Shown in pieces: positions 23,102 to 31,762 of a stretch of 38,341 nucleotides of DNA; within the stretch, counting starts at the first letter, position 1; each line of letters opens with the position of its first letter. Under the pieces are notes generated by a model. The model saw only the letters and a program-made list of their open reading frames with translations. It was not told the DNA's origin and made no database searches. This DNA comes from an uncultured Acidobacteriia bacterium (GTDB lineage: Bacteria; Acidobacteriota; Terriglobia; Bryobacterales; Bryobacteraceae), in assembly GCA_903881085.1 (NCBI GenBank), contig CAIRSA010000397.1:1-38341 (forward strand), written 5' to 3'. Both the position numbers and the translations under genes were made by a program.

Positions 23102-23759
23102 TCTTCACGCCGGCACGCAGGCTGGCTTTCCAGTTGCCGGAGACTTTGTTTTCTCCCGCTACGCGCAGGCCGTAGCTGACTGGAATCTCTTCGATGCGCA
23201 GTCCTTGCTGCACGGCCTTCACCTGCATTTCGACGGTCCAGCCGTAGTTGCGGTCGCACATGTTGAGCCGCCGTAACGCGTCGAGGCGGATGGCGCGGAA
23301 CGGCCCCAGGTCTGTAAATTTTTTCCGCCAAAAAGCCCAGATCAGGAAGCAGGCCAAGTGATTTCCGAACACCTGATGCGGTAGCAATGCACCCGGCGCA
23401 GCATTGCCAAGCGTCCGTGAACCGATGACAAGATCGGCTTCTCCGCTGGCGATAGGCTCGATGAGTGAGTGGGCCTCGTCCGCGCTTTCGCTTGCGTCAG
23501 CCTGCATAAATACAACGATTTCCGTACCTTGCGGTAGGCTTTCCAGAGCCCGCAGACAGGCCGCGCCATAGCCCCGCTCCGGTTCGCTCACCACCATGGC
23601 GCCGTGCGCGCGCGCCACCTCGACGGTGCGGTCCGTGGAGCCGTTATCGGCCACAATCACAGCCATGTATAAATCCGCTGGAATTAAAGATAACATGATC
23701 CCTATGCTCAATTCCTCGTTCAGAGCCGGTATGATAAGAACAGCGTTGGTTTCACCCAT
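23067..23759 (-). CDS. Family 2 glycosyltransferase (dolichol-phosphate-mannose-synthase-like)
   Basis: The 230-residue GT-A enzyme has VLIIPALNEELSIG, VADNGSTDRT, ERGYGAACLRALES and FMQADASESADEA, the last being the DxD-like metal site. No extra membrane domain is present. It probably transfers a sugar from a nucleotide donor to a lipid carrier. The late segment MCDRNYGWTVEMQVKAVQQGLRIEEIPV matches DPMS-like members. Its ATG (23757-23759) abuts the ATG of the divergent signal-peptidase gene with no bases between, so each gene's promoter must lie inside the other's coding region or start further in. Its 3' end overlaps the DUF885 gene. Confidence 0.88.
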   Translation of the reverse strand: MGETNAVLIIPALNEELSIGIMLSLIPADLYMAVIVADNGSTDRTVEVARAHGAMVVSEPERGYGAACLRALESLPQGTEIVVFMQADASESADEAHSLIEPIASGEADLVIGSRTLGNAAPGALLPHQVFGNHLACFLIWAFWRKKFTDLGPFRAIRLDALRRLNMCDRNYGWTVEMQVKAVQQGLRIEEIPVSYGLRVAGENKVSGNWKASLRAGVKIIYTVLRAAVR

Positions 23760-24335
23760 ATGTCAGAAGACTTCGAACAGCCTAAGCCGATGCCGCATGC
23801 GGCGGAGACGCGATCACAGCTTGCTTCCGCATTGTACTGGATGCGTGACCTGCTGCTCTCAGTGGTCATCGCCATCGTGGTCATCCTGTTCCTCTACCAG
23901 CCCGTAAAAGTGGAGGGTACCAGCATGATGCCCGCCCTGCAGGACCAGGAACGGATCTTCATCAACAAGTACATCTACAAGTTTGGCAAAGGCAATATCG
24001 AGCGCGGCGACATGGTGGTGTTCTGTTATCCGAACGACCATACCAAGTCCTATATTAAGCGCGTGATCGGCCTGCCGGGCGACATCGTTGAGGTGAACGA
24101 CGGCACGGTGATCGTCAATGGCAAGATGATTGAAGAACGCTACGTGCCCGATGAGTATCGCGATCACATCAGCAGCGCCCCGGTGAAGATTCCCGGCGAC
24201 AACTACTTCGTGCTGGGCGATCACCGCAGTTCTTCGAACGACAGCCGTGCGTGGGGGACCGTGCCGCGCGATCTGATTTACGGCAAAGCGGTGTTTGTGT
24301 ACTGGCCGATGGAAAAGCTGGGGTTGTTGCGCTAA
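23760..24335 (+). CDS. lepB: Signal peptidase I (copy 1)
   Basis: The 191-residue type I signal peptidase has one N-terminal membrane anchor (about 29-46). The catalytic Ser55 lies in VEGTSMMPAL and the general base Lys100 in SYIKRVIGLPGD; the third block is FVLGDHRSSSNDSRAWG. It removes signal peptides from Sec/Tat-exported proteins on the outer face of the inner membrane. It is shorter than the two tandem paralogues at 32975-34532 and lacks their insertion between the Lys region and the GDxR block. ATG 23760 abuts the divergent glycosyltransferase; Met11 is an alternative start. A weak TATGAT is seen at 23730-23735. Confidence 0.94.
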   Translation: MSEDFEQPKPMPHAAETRSQLASALYWMRDLLLSVVIAIVVILFLYQPVKVEGTSMMPALQDQERIFINKYIYKFGKGNIERGDMVVFCYPNDHTKSYIKRVIGLPGDIVEVNDGTVIVNGKMIEERYVPDEYRDHISSAPVKIPGDNYFVLGDHRSSSNDSRAWGTVPRDLIYGKAVFVYWPMEKLGLLR

Positions 24336-24904
24336 TCCAAGTTGACAGCCGTTGCGTAGAGCTCGGCAAGTGAGATCTCAACGCTTAAGCGAGCAATACT
24401 CACAGTGGCTTCTGACCCGAAACATTCCCTCAACAGCCAACTATCTTCTTCTTGCCTTGAATAGTGTTCAACGTGACGTCGGTCTTGGTGTATCAGAAGG
24501 TATTCGCGCAAACTCGCAATCGAACGGTACATCTCAAATTTCTTGCCGCGGTCATAGGCTTCGCTCGATGGCGATAGCACTTCAACTATTAACATCGGAT
24601 TGAGAAGGTTATCCTTCTGGTCAGAGACTAATTGAGGCTCGCCGCAAAGAATAAGGCAATCCGGATAAGTATAGGTCTTGAAGGCGGGGATGTGAATTCT
24701 TAAGTCAGAAGTGGAAACGCGGCATGACCCGGAAACTTGGCGATCGAATATGGCAATAAGCCTACTCGCTATGAAAGAGTGATTCAGAGAGCCGCCCGAC
24801 ATCGCAAACATCTGGCCATCAAAAAATTCACTCTTGGTCTGAGCCTCGCGCTCAATGCGCAGGTATTCTTCTTCGGTAAGCCGAGGGACGGGGGCAGTGG
24901 CCAT
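24332..24904 (-). CDS. Uma2-family (DUF820) putative restriction-endonuclease-fold protein
   Basis: The 190-residue protein has the Uma2 pattern: RLTEEEYLRIEREAQTKSEFFDGQMFAMSGGSLNHSFIASRL-type start, TYPDCLILCG, LIVEVLSPSSEAYDRGKKFEMYRSIASLREYLLI. The PD...(E)x(V) core of the PD-(D/E)XK fold is visible as YPD and VEV. Uma2 proteins are abundant in cyanobacteria and acidobacteria and their role is unknown; many may be inactive nucleases. On the minus strand GATAAT (24917-24912) ends 7 nt before the ATG and no ribosome-binding site is seen. Its end overlaps the convergent lepB by 4 nt. Confidence 0.85.
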   Translation of the reverse strand: MATAPVPRLTEEEYLRIEREAQTKSEFFDGQMFAMSGGSLNHSFIASRLIAIFDRQVSGSCRVSTSDLRIHIPAFKTYTYPDCLILCGEPQLVSDQKDNLLNPMLIVEVLSPSSEAYDRGKKFEMYRSIASLREYLLIHQDRRHVEHYSRQEEDSWLLRECFGSEATVSIARLSVEISLAELYATAVNLD

Positions 24905-24912
24905 AATAAATA

Positions 24913-25128
24913 TTATCGCTTACCAAACAGCCACATAATCGCCGACATCACAGCGCTAATCAACAAGCAGGTAACAACGGGGAAATAGAAAGCAGAGTTT
25001 TTACCGCGGATGACAATATCGCCGGGCAAGCGGCCCAGGCGGATCGGAAGACGCTCACCAAGCATGACTACAATTCCCAACCCAAGGAGAATCGCGCCAA
25101 GCGTGATGAGCGTCTTGCCAAGGTTCAT
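24913..25128 (-). CDS. DUF2905-family small membrane protein
   Basis: The 71-residue protein has two membrane helices (about 5-25 and 46-68) around the family motif LGRLPGDIVIRGKNSAFYFP. This matches DUF2905 proteins throughout, including length. Function unknown. It sits 6 nt after the sugar-isomerase-like gene and 8 nt before Uma2, so it is part of a minus-strand run. Confidence 0.88.
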   Translation of the reverse strand: MNLGKTLITLGAILLGLGIVVMLGERLPIRLGRLPGDIVIRGKNSAFYFPVVTCLLISAVMSAIMWLFGKR

Positions 25129-25134
25129 AAATAA

Positions 25135-26376
25135 CTACAGTGCGTAGTGACGGCCGCGATGCGCGCCAATCAGAATCTGCACCAGTCGATGCGCGATCAA
25201 TTCGTGCAGTGTGAGTAGCTCGGCATGGTTTTTGGTAATCGCTTCCACATCGTGCACATCCTTGGCGCGCGGGCCGCCGGCCTTCAGCGCATCGGTCGCT
25301 TCGTTAATGATGGGATCGCTCAACACGTCGCCGGCCATCTCCCAAAGGGTGATGAAGCGGTCGACGGCTGTCGGGAAGCTCACCTTGAACACGCCATGAT
25401 TGCTGGTGGTTCTTGGCGGCTTGTAATCCAAGTTGAATGGGCCGTTGTAGCCGTGGCTGCGCAGCAGCACCAGCACGTTCAGCCAGTCCAGCGGGTTCAC
25501 CAGGCCTACGGCGATATCGACGTCGTGCTTCAGGCGATAGCCGTCGTTGATATCGAAGTGCCACAGCTTGCCGCACAGCAGGGCGCGAGCCAAAGCGGCG
25601 CGCGGTGCGGCGCCCCACATCAACTCGTGCAGATATTCCGGGTTCAACCCGACCATCTCCGGATGTGTCAACAGGCCGGAGCTGATGAAGCCCAACATCG
25701 CGTCGCTGGTGGGCAGCAGGATTTCCGCCTGCGGCTCAAACGGCTTCGCTTCCATGCAATGCTTCAGCGTGGGGCGGCCCATCGCGGCTGCGACTTTGAT
25801 GTCTTCTTCGCACGCCGCATTCAGGCCTTCCGCATACCACTTCAGGGTCTGCGTCTCTTCCACTGCGCCCTGCACGAAGTAACCGAGCGAGCCCGGCCAA
25901 TAGACAGCATAGCTCGCGCCGAGTTGATGCCCGATGTTCACGGTGTTACACAGGCGAGTAGCAGCGTACTCGCGCACCTGCGGCGATTCGGCGGCGGGGC
26001 TGGCGGCAAAAACAGCGTGATGGAAGGTTTCGGTCGTCACCATGGAGCAGGCGACGTCATTCTTCTTGAGTGCCTTCTGAATGCGGGTAACGATCTTATC
26101 CTGTTCCGCGGTGCCAATGGCGGCGGCGGGAATCACGTCAGTGTCATGCGTGCACCAGTGGCCGATGCCGATCTCGCCATATTGACGGATGACTTCTTCA
26201 AAGCCAACGGTCTTTCTGGTAGGCGCGTGGAACAACGCGTGGCCTTCGTAGGCGGCGGCCCATTGCGGACCGGTAATAAAATACTTGCGGCGTGTTTCCG
26301 GCGAGTAGGCTCCGCCGCACGCGTCCATCAGTCGATTGACCAATGACTTTTGTTCTTTGATGGGTACTGGTTTCAT
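25135..26376 (-). CDS. Xylose-isomerase-like TIM-barrel sugar isomerase
   Basis: The 413-residue enzyme has a TIM-barrel layout like class I xylose isomerase: WCTHDTDVIPAAA (active-site His and metal-shell Asp), MEAKPFEPQ (metal-ligand Glu), GLNPEYLHELMWG (second Glu, replacing the usual NxExNH) and LWHFDINDGYRLKHDVD (metal Asp cluster). It would interconvert an aldose and a ketose with divalent metal. The altered Glu/His block suggests a substrate other than D-xylose. Minus-strand TATCAT (26389-26384) ends 7 nt before the ATG and there is no Shine-Dalgarno. It is followed closely by DUF2905 and Uma2 genes, with a secreted esterase upstream. Confidence 0.8.
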   Translation of the reverse strand: MKPVPIKEQKSLVNRLMDACGGAYSPETRRKYFITGPQWAAAYEGHALFHAPTRKTVGFEEVIRQYGEIGIGHWCTHDTDVIPAAAIGTAEQDKIVTRIQKALKKNDVACSMVTTETFHHAVFAASPAAESPQVREYAATRLCNTVNIGHQLGASYAVYWPGSLGYFVQGAVEETQTLKWYAEGLNAACEEDIKVAAAMGRPTLKHCMEAKPFEPQAEILLPTSDAMLGFISSGLLTHPEMVGLNPEYLHELMWGAAPRAALARALLCGKLWHFDINDGYRLKHDVDIAVGLVNPLDWLNVLVLLRSHGYNGPFNLDYKPPRTTSNHGVFKVSFPTAVDRFITLWEMAGDVLSDPIINEATDALKAGGPRAKDVHDVEAITKNHAELLTLHELIAHRLVQILIGAHRGRHYAL

Positions 26377-26410
26377 CGCTCATATGATATGCCACATGCG
26401 GCGTCCAGGG

Positions 26411-27349
26411 CTAGCGGTCTGGAGTAAAAATCACCCCGCGCGCTATTTCCGAGCGGTACATGCAATCGGCATTGTGCGGACAGCCGGGCACCACCAGCAA
26501 TTTATGCTTCGAAGGAAACGTCTCATTCAACCGTTTGAAGAAGGCCTGCCCACGCGCGAAGCGGTGCGGACCCTGCGCCATTGCCGGGCACGATGTGTCC
26601 ATGTGAGCCGCATCGCGCGTGTCCAACTCGCCCAGCAGGTAAGTGACGTTGCGTAGCGGATATTGCTTGCGCAATGCATCCACTCCAGTTTCCACGATAT
26701 ATCCCGTCAGTTTCTTCAGCCCATAACGGTAATCATCGTACTCCGCGCAGCGCTCTTCTTCGGGGCGCCACGAATCGAGATAGACATAGGTAGAAGGGTT
26801 TGCCACAACATATCGAACGGGCAGGCGGAGTTTACCATCCACTCGATTCGCGGCCGCATAGCGCTGCGCGAACTGTGCGCCGGAGGAATGGCCGGCAACC
26901 ACAATTTCCTTCAACTTCGGAAACTTTTCATTATCGCAAAGCAGTTCCAGAAGATGATCGATCGCCGCGAAGGCAGTTGTCTTCGCATTCGTCGCCGACT
27001 GGCCGTCGGTCCAGCCGTCACAAGGAAAGTTCAACTCACCATCAGCTACGGAATCATAACAGCCGTTGCCGTCGTTCCCCTTGAAATTGGGCGCGATCAC
27101 CAGCGTCGTTTCCAGTTGGCCGGCAAGGCGTGTGGAATTCAGCGCGGTGCGGAAGTAAGTATTGCCATTGCGCTGCACGCCATGCACCATCAGAAAGGCA
27201 CGCACCACGTCGGGCGAACCTGCCGCAATGGAATGTGTACGGTAAACCGAAAGCCCCGCCACCATCTCCACGCAGGAACGATCAATGCTAACGCAGGGCT
27301 CGCCAAGCACACCAGCGGCGAATAACAAAACCAACGAAATGGCCTTCAT
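26411..27349 (-). CDS. Secreted alpha/beta-hydrolase
   Basis: The 312-residue protein has a signal peptide (about 1-16) and an alpha/beta-hydrolase fold. FLMVHGVQRNG provides the oxyanion region, AGHSSGAQFAQRYA holds the nucleophile Ser in GxSxG, and VPGCPHNA near the C-terminus supplies the His. Several cysteines (CVSIDRSC, CYDS, CDGW) suggest disulfides, consistent with export. It is likely an esterase or depolymerase of unknown substrate. GGGGAG lies upstream as ribosome-binding site, with GATAAT further back (27372-27377). It is first in the minus-strand run leading to the sugar isomerase. Confidence 0.78.
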   Translation of the reverse strand: MKAISLVLLFAAGVLGEPCVSIDRSCVEMVAGLSVYRTHSIAAGSPDVVRAFLMVHGVQRNGNTYFRTALNSTRLAGQLETTLVIAPNFKGNDGNGCYDSVADGELNFPCDGWTDGQSATNAKTTAFAAIDHLLELLCDNEKFPKLKEIVVAGHSSGAQFAQRYAAANRVDGKLRLPVRYVVANPSTYVYLDSWRPEEERCAEYDDYRYGLKKLTGYIVETGVDALRKQYPLRNVTYLLGELDTRDAAHMDTSCPAMAQGPHRFARGQAFFKRLNETFPSKHKLLVVPGCPHNADCMYRSEIARGVIFTPDR

Positions 27350-27442
27350 CTGAATTGAGCTCCCCAGGCGAATTATCGCAAAGAAGCGTTCTTCGATGAA
27401 ACCGGGAATGAAAACGCGGGATCATATATAGAGGAGGCCAAT

Positions 27443-28135
27443 ATGAAAAAAACAATACTCTCCGTCTGCCTGGTGATTACGCTGGGCTCAACGCTTTACG
27501 CTCAGGCGCGTCGCGCCACTATTGTCACTTATGGTGACGCCACACTATCGGTTGATCCGGATCAGGTCAAAGTATCCGTCGGAGTTACGACCAGAGCAGT
27601 CACGGCACAGGATGCCGCGGGCCAGAATGCAACCACTGTCACCGCTGTTATCGCCGCGGTGCAGCAAGCCGTTGGGTCAAAGGGCACCATCAAAACCACC
27701 TCGTATTCGGTTTCGCCCGTCTACATTTATCCGCAAAACACTAATCCCGTTCTGACGGGCTATACCGTGAGCAACACGCTGGACGTGACCAGCTCCGACA
27801 TTGCGGGGATCGGCAAAGTGATTGACGCTGCTACCAATGCCGGCGCAAACAATGTGGCTTCCCTGCGGTTTTCGGTGAAAGACGAGACACCGGTGCGTGC
27901 CAAGGCGCTGCAGCAAGCCACGATCAATGCTCGTTCGAAGGCGGAATCCATCGCACTCGGCGTGAACCTGCGCGTTGGCAATCTGATTTCGGTGCAGGAA
28001 GGCTACAACTCGCAGATCGTCACCGTGCGGGCGCCGACCACAACCGCAGGCGTTGCGTCGGCTCCAACCACTCCGGTCGATCCTGGCTTGGTGCAGGTGA
28101 CTGCATCGGTCACTCTGGAACTGGAACTTAACTAA
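27443..28135 (+). CDS. SIMPL-domain (DUF541) periplasmic protein
   Basis: This 230-residue protein has a signal peptide ending LYAQ (about 1-21) followed by one SIMPL/DUF541 domain: TYGDATLSVDPDQVKVSVGV, GYTVSNTLDVTSSDIAGIGKVIDAATNAGANNV, and KALQQATINARSKAESIALGVNLRVGNLISVQEGY. Family members (E. coli YggE type) lie in the periplasm and are linked to oxidative-stress tolerance, mechanism unknown. A strong Shine-Dalgarno (GAGGAGG) precedes the ATG. It stands alone; the TonB receptor downstream has its own promoter. Confidence 0.9.
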   Translation: MKKTILSVCLVITLGSTLYAQARRATIVTYGDATLSVDPDQVKVSVGVTTRAVTAQDAAGQNATTVTAVIAAVQQAVGSKGTIKTTSYSVSPVYIYPQNTNPVLTGYTVSNTLDVTSSDIAGIGKVIDAATNAGANNVASLRFSVKDETPVRAKALQQATINARSKAESIALGVNLRVGNLISVQEGYNSQIVTVRAPTTTAGVASAPTTPVDPGLVQVTASVTLELELN

Positions 28136-28180
28136 TACTGTAACCACGGTATTGCGATCCCCTCTCCACTTCGATATACT
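28134..28180 (+). promoter_or_regulatory. Promoter of the TonB receptor gene
   Basis: TTGCGA (28152-28157), a 17-nt spacer and TATACT (28175-28180). An imperfect inverted repeat AATACTG/CGGTATT (28134-28140, 28147-28153) overlaps the -35 box and could be an operator. Predicted start about 28187, giving a roughly 95-nt leader. Confidence 0.6.
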
Positions 28181-28232
28181 AAGCAGCGCCATTCAATTTA
28201 CACTTGCAACGGGGATGTTTCAGGGTAGATGG

Positions 28233-28262
28233 TTTGGCCGGGCTATGTAGCCCGAATCCAAA
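28233..28262 (+). promoter_or_regulatory. Leader hairpin upstream of the TonB receptor start
   Basis: TTTGG (28233-28237) pairs with CCAAA (28258-28262), and CGGGCTA (28239-28245) pairs with TAGCCCG (28248-28254), leaving a 1/3 internal loop. There is no U-run. It sits between the promoter and the purine-rich ribosome-binding region GTGGGGAAAAGGGG, so it could gate translation. Confidence 0.55.
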
Positions 28263-28281
28263 GTGGGGAAAAGGGGATCCA

Positions 28282-31200
28282 ATGCAGATAAGACAGCTAG
28301 TCCACGTGGTCTGTTTGTCCATCGCTGCGACAAGCATCGCTATGCCGCAGTCGTCATTTACAGCCTCCGTGCGCGGCGTAATCACAGACGCCAGCGGTGC
28401 TGCCGTTCCGGGAGCAAAAGTCACCATCATCGAAACAGACCGCAGCGTTCCGCATTCGGTGTTGGCCGATGAAGCCGGACGCTATGCCATCAGTTCCTTG
28501 CCGCCAGGCAATTATTCGCTCAGCGTGGAATCACGCGGCTTCAAGAAGCATTCGCAAACCAGCATCACGTTGCTGGTGCAACAGCAGGCGACCTTCGACG
28601 TCGCCATGCAAGTGGGCGATATCGCCAACACCGTGGAAGTGCAGAGCCAGGCGCCGCTGCTCAACACCACCATCTCAACGCTCGGCCAGGTAATCGAAAA
28701 CCGCTATATGACGGCCCTGCCGAACATCGGGCGCAATCCGCTCAGCCTGCTTAGCCTTACGCCGGGCGTTGTCGGGGCAGCCGGCACCATCAGCCCCACC
28801 AACACCAACTTCGTAGCCAATGGAACGCGCAACTCCACCTCGGATATTTTGGTGGACGGCGCGTTGGTGAATACAACCGAGCAGAATTCAGGAGCGACCG
28901 ATCTGAAATGGTCGCCATCAGTCGACGCCGTGCAGGAGTTCAAGATGCAGACGAACTTCTTCGGCGCCGAGTACGCCCAATCAGGCGGAGCAGTGGTGAA
29001 CATGGTGACGAAATCCGGCACCAATGCAATCCACGGCGTGGGCTACTATTTTCTGCGCAGTTCCGATCTCAACGCCAATAGCTGGAGCGCCAACCGCGCC
29101 GGCTCGGCCATTCCGTATTACCGCCGCGATCAACTTGGCGGCGTAGTCGGCGGACCAATTAAAAAGAACAAAACCTTTTTCTTCGCGACCTACGAATACA
29201 CGCACTCCAAAAGCCCGTCAAGCCAGACCGCGACCTTCCCGACCATGGACCAGCGCAACGGCGACTTCTCAAAAACGCTGTTCAGCAATGGCCAGTTAAT
29301 TACCATCTACAACCCCTTCGACACATTCAGGGATGCATCCGGCACCATCAAGCGCAATCCGTTCGCGGGGAACCTCATTCCCAAATCGATGATCGATCCG
29401 GTGGCGCAGAAAGCCCTAGCCTTCTACCCGGTCCCGAATCAGGACCCGAACCCGGTGACGCACATCAACAATTGGTTCATGCAGGATATCGGCGAAAGCA
29501 CGACAAAACCACAGTTCGACCTGAAGGGCGATCACAGCTTCAACGACAAGCTGCGCTTCACCGCACGTTACAGCGTCAATCACAACGCAGGCAACCCTGC
29601 GAATTTGTTTGGAGCCAGCAGTTCCGCGCTCTCCGCGGCTGACCCCTACAACGGACCCAGTTCCACCAAGACACAATCGGCCACAGGCAGCCTCACCTAT
29701 ATGCAGAATCCATCCACCATCTGGACGGCAACGTATGGATTCATTTACTCCGACTATGCCCGTGACCCTTTCATCGTGCCCTACGATCTGACCCAACTCG
29801 GCCTGCCCAAATACATGAAGGACACGTCCACCTATCAAGTGTTCCCCATGTTCAGTTCCGGCGGTTACACCGATATCGGCACACAAGGCTACTGGAAGAT
29901 GGACCGCCAGGAAGGCGTCCATCAATTCTCCGGCTCGATGACGAAAATCCTAGGCGGCCATAACATCAAGGCAGGCGCCGAGATGCGCCATAACTTCCTG
30001 GACTACGCACAACCTGGCTATCCGGCGGGCCACTTCACCTTCGGTGCCCAGACCACCAGCCAGGACTTGAACACAGGCTCCAGCGTGCAGGGCAACGGCT
30101 TCGCCTCCATGCTGCTGGGCTGGGGCAACGGCTCGGACTTCCATATCGATCCGAAGGCGTTCTCACGCGCAGGCTATTGGGGAATGTTTGTGCAAGACGA
30201 TTGGAAGCTCACGCGTAAACTCACCATCAACCTTGGCTTGCGCTATGAGTTTGAACTCCCGCGCACCGAAGTTCTTGACCGTTACAGCTATTGGGATCTG
30301 AGCGCAAAATCCCCAATCACCGTTCCTGGTTACGACCTGCGCGGCGTAATGAAATTCGTAGGCGGCTCGAACCCGAGTTCCCCATTCGATAAAGACATGA
30401 ACAACTTCGCCCCACGCGTGGGCTTCGCCTACGCGATGGACAACAAGACATCCATCCGAGCCGGTGCCGGAGTCTTCTACACTCTGTCACGCGCCACGGT
30501 TTCAGGACACACCGGCGCCGCGTTCAACACCGACGCTACCGCACCCTGGTCACTGGACAGCGGGGCGACGCGTAACGCCACGCTTTCCAATCCCTATCCG
30601 CAGGGCATCCTGACGCCGCCCGACAGCGCTCAGGGCGACGCTACGTTTATAGGTCTTGGCGTTGGCACAATCACACGCGCCAACCGGAACCCGGAGATGT
30701 ATTCCTGGAACCTCTCTATCCAACGCGAAGTAGGCTGGAACTCCATGATCGAAATCAACTACACGGGCAGCCGCGGCGTGCACCTGTTCTCGCCTTACAC
30801 CAGCCTCAGCCCGCTCGACCCGAAATACTGGCTCGGCTCAAGCGCGCAGTTCACCAGAACGCAATTGCAGGCGGCAGTGGCCAATCCGTTCTACAACATC
30901 ATCACAGAACCGAAAGCAACCAACCTGAATGGAAAAACCATCCAGATGTACCGACTTTTGCGGAACATGCCGCAATACGACGGCGTCAGCGGCGCGGAAC
31001 CCAACAGCACGGATTCCTTCTATCACGCCTTGCAGATGAAGATCGAAAAGCGCTTCTCCAAAGGCCTGTCGATGCTGGCTCATTACACGTGGTCAAAGAT
31101 GATTGACGATTCGTCAGTGACCAGCGGCAACCTCACTTGGTTGGGCGGCTCCACCAGCTTCCAGAATCCGCTGAATTACAAGATGGAGCGCTCGCTTTCG

Positions 31201-31752
31201 CAGAACGATGTACCGCATCGCTTCGTGGCCACGGCCGACTGGCAGATCCCCTTCGGCCGAGGACGCAGCTTCGGCAGCCATGCGAACCGCATTGTGGATG
31301 GCTTCATCGGCGGCTGGGAATTGAGTGGTTTCTTCACGCTGCAGTCGGGCTATCCGCTGCAGGTGAGCCAATCGGGCGGAACATTGTGGAATGGCACGCA
31401 GAGGCCGAACCTGGTGGGAGAACCGGGCACCTCCGGTTCTATCTACGACCGGCTGAACGGCTACTTCAACCAGAATTCCTTCACCCGCCCGAACCCCGAT
31501 ACGTTCGGAACGGCGGCGCGCACCCTGGGTATTCGCGGCCCGGCCGTGAATGCGCTGGATGCGGCGATGATCAAGAGTTGGAAGACGGTTGAAGGGCAGC
31601 GGTTTGAATTCCGGTTTGAAGCGTCGAACGTACGCAACCATCCGGTGTTCAGCGATCCGCCTACAAGCTATGGCGCAAGCAACTTCGGCGTAATCAGCGG
31701 CACGAAGATCGGCTCGCGCAGCGTGCAGCTTGGGTTTAAGTATTATTTTTAG
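28282..31752 (+). CDS. Oar-like TonB-dependent outer-membrane receptor
   Basis: About 1,156 residues from ATG 28282. This start is chosen because it begins a signal peptide (ends about IAMPQ) after a GGGGA-type ribosome-binding site. A carboxypeptidase-regulatory-like domain follows (about 30-110; TDASGAAVPGAKVTI, DEAGRYAISSLPPGNYSLSVE). A plug domain carries NGTRNSTSDILVDGALVN and VDAVQEFKMQTNFFGAEYAQSGGAVVNMVTKSG, then comes a long barrel ending in the outer-membrane signature GFKYYF. Acidobacteria carry many such receptors. They import large molecules or display ligands using TonB energy. The substrate is not readable from sequence. No TonB/ExbBD genes are near, apart from the decayed TonB remnant at 37612-37914. 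Confidence 0.93.
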   Translation: MQIRQLVHVVCLSIAATSIAMPQSSFTASVRGVITDASGAAVPGAKVTIIETDRSVPHSVLADEAGRYAISSLPPGNYSLSVESRGFKKHSQTSITLLVQQQATFDVAMQVGDIANTVEVQSQAPLLNTTISTLGQVIENRYMTALPNIGRNPLSLLSLTPGVVGAAGTISPTNTNFVANGTRNSTSDILVDGALVNTTEQNSGATDLKWSPSVDAVQEFKMQTNFFGAEYAQSGGAVVNMVTKSGTNAIHGVGYYFLRSSDLNANSWSANRAGSAIPYYRRDQLGGVVGGPIKKNKTFFFATYEYTHSKSPSSQTATFPTMDQRNGDFSKTLFSNGQLITIYNPFDTFRDASGTIKRNPFAGNLIPKSMIDPVAQKALAFYPVPNQDPNPVTHINNWFMQDIGESTTKPQFDLKGDHSFNDKLRFTARYSVNHNAGNPANLFGASSSALSAADPYNGPSSTKTQSATGSLTYMQNPSTIWTATYGFIYSDYARDPFIVPYDLTQLGLPKYMKDTSTYQVFPMFSSGGYTDIGTQGYWKMDRQEGVHQFSGSMTKILGGHNIKAGAEMRHNFLDYAQPGYPAGHFTFGAQTTSQDLNTGSSVQGNGFASMLLGWGNGSDFHIDPKAFSRAGYWGMFVQDDWKLTRKLTINLGLRYEFELPRTEVLDRYSYWDLSAKSPITVPGYDLRGVMKFVGGSNPSSPFDKDMNNFAPRVGFAYAMDNKTSIRAGAGVFYTLSRATVSGHTGAAFNTDATAPWSLDSGATRNATLSNPYPQGILTPPDSAQGDATFIGLGVGTITRANRNPEMYSWNLSIQREVGWNSMIEINYTGSRGVHLFSPYTSLSPLDPKYWLGSSAQFTRTQLQAAVANPFYNIITEPKATNLNGKTIQMYRLLRNMPQYDGVSGAEPNSTDSFYHALQMKIEKRFSKGLSMLAHYTWSKMIDDSSVTSGNLTWLGGSTSFQNPLNYKMERSLSQNDVPHRFVATADWQIPFGRGRSFGSHANRIVDGFIGGWELSGFFTLQSGYPLQVSQSGGTLWNGTQRPNLVGEPGTSGSIYDRLNGYFNQNSFTRPNPDTFGTAARTLGIRGPAVNALDAAMIKSWKTVEGQRFEFRFEASNVRNHPVFSDPPTSYGASNFGVISGTKIGSRSVQLGFKYYF

Positions 31753-31762
31753 AGGGTAAAAC

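Noticed and set aside
24332..24904. Uma2 protein as a transposase or phage gene
   Set aside because: No terminal repeats, target duplication or partner transposon genes are visible; Uma2 genes are common chromosomal genes.
25225..26346. Long plus-strand open frame opposite the sugar isomerase (373 codons)
   Set aside because: Same situation: the minus strand encodes a motif-bearing enzyme, and the plus frame has shadow-type composition.
28204..28281. Upstream TTG start for the TonB receptor
   Set aside because: The added residues lack signal-peptide character and would translate through the leader hairpin; ATG 28282 gives a normal signal peptide after a purine-rich site.
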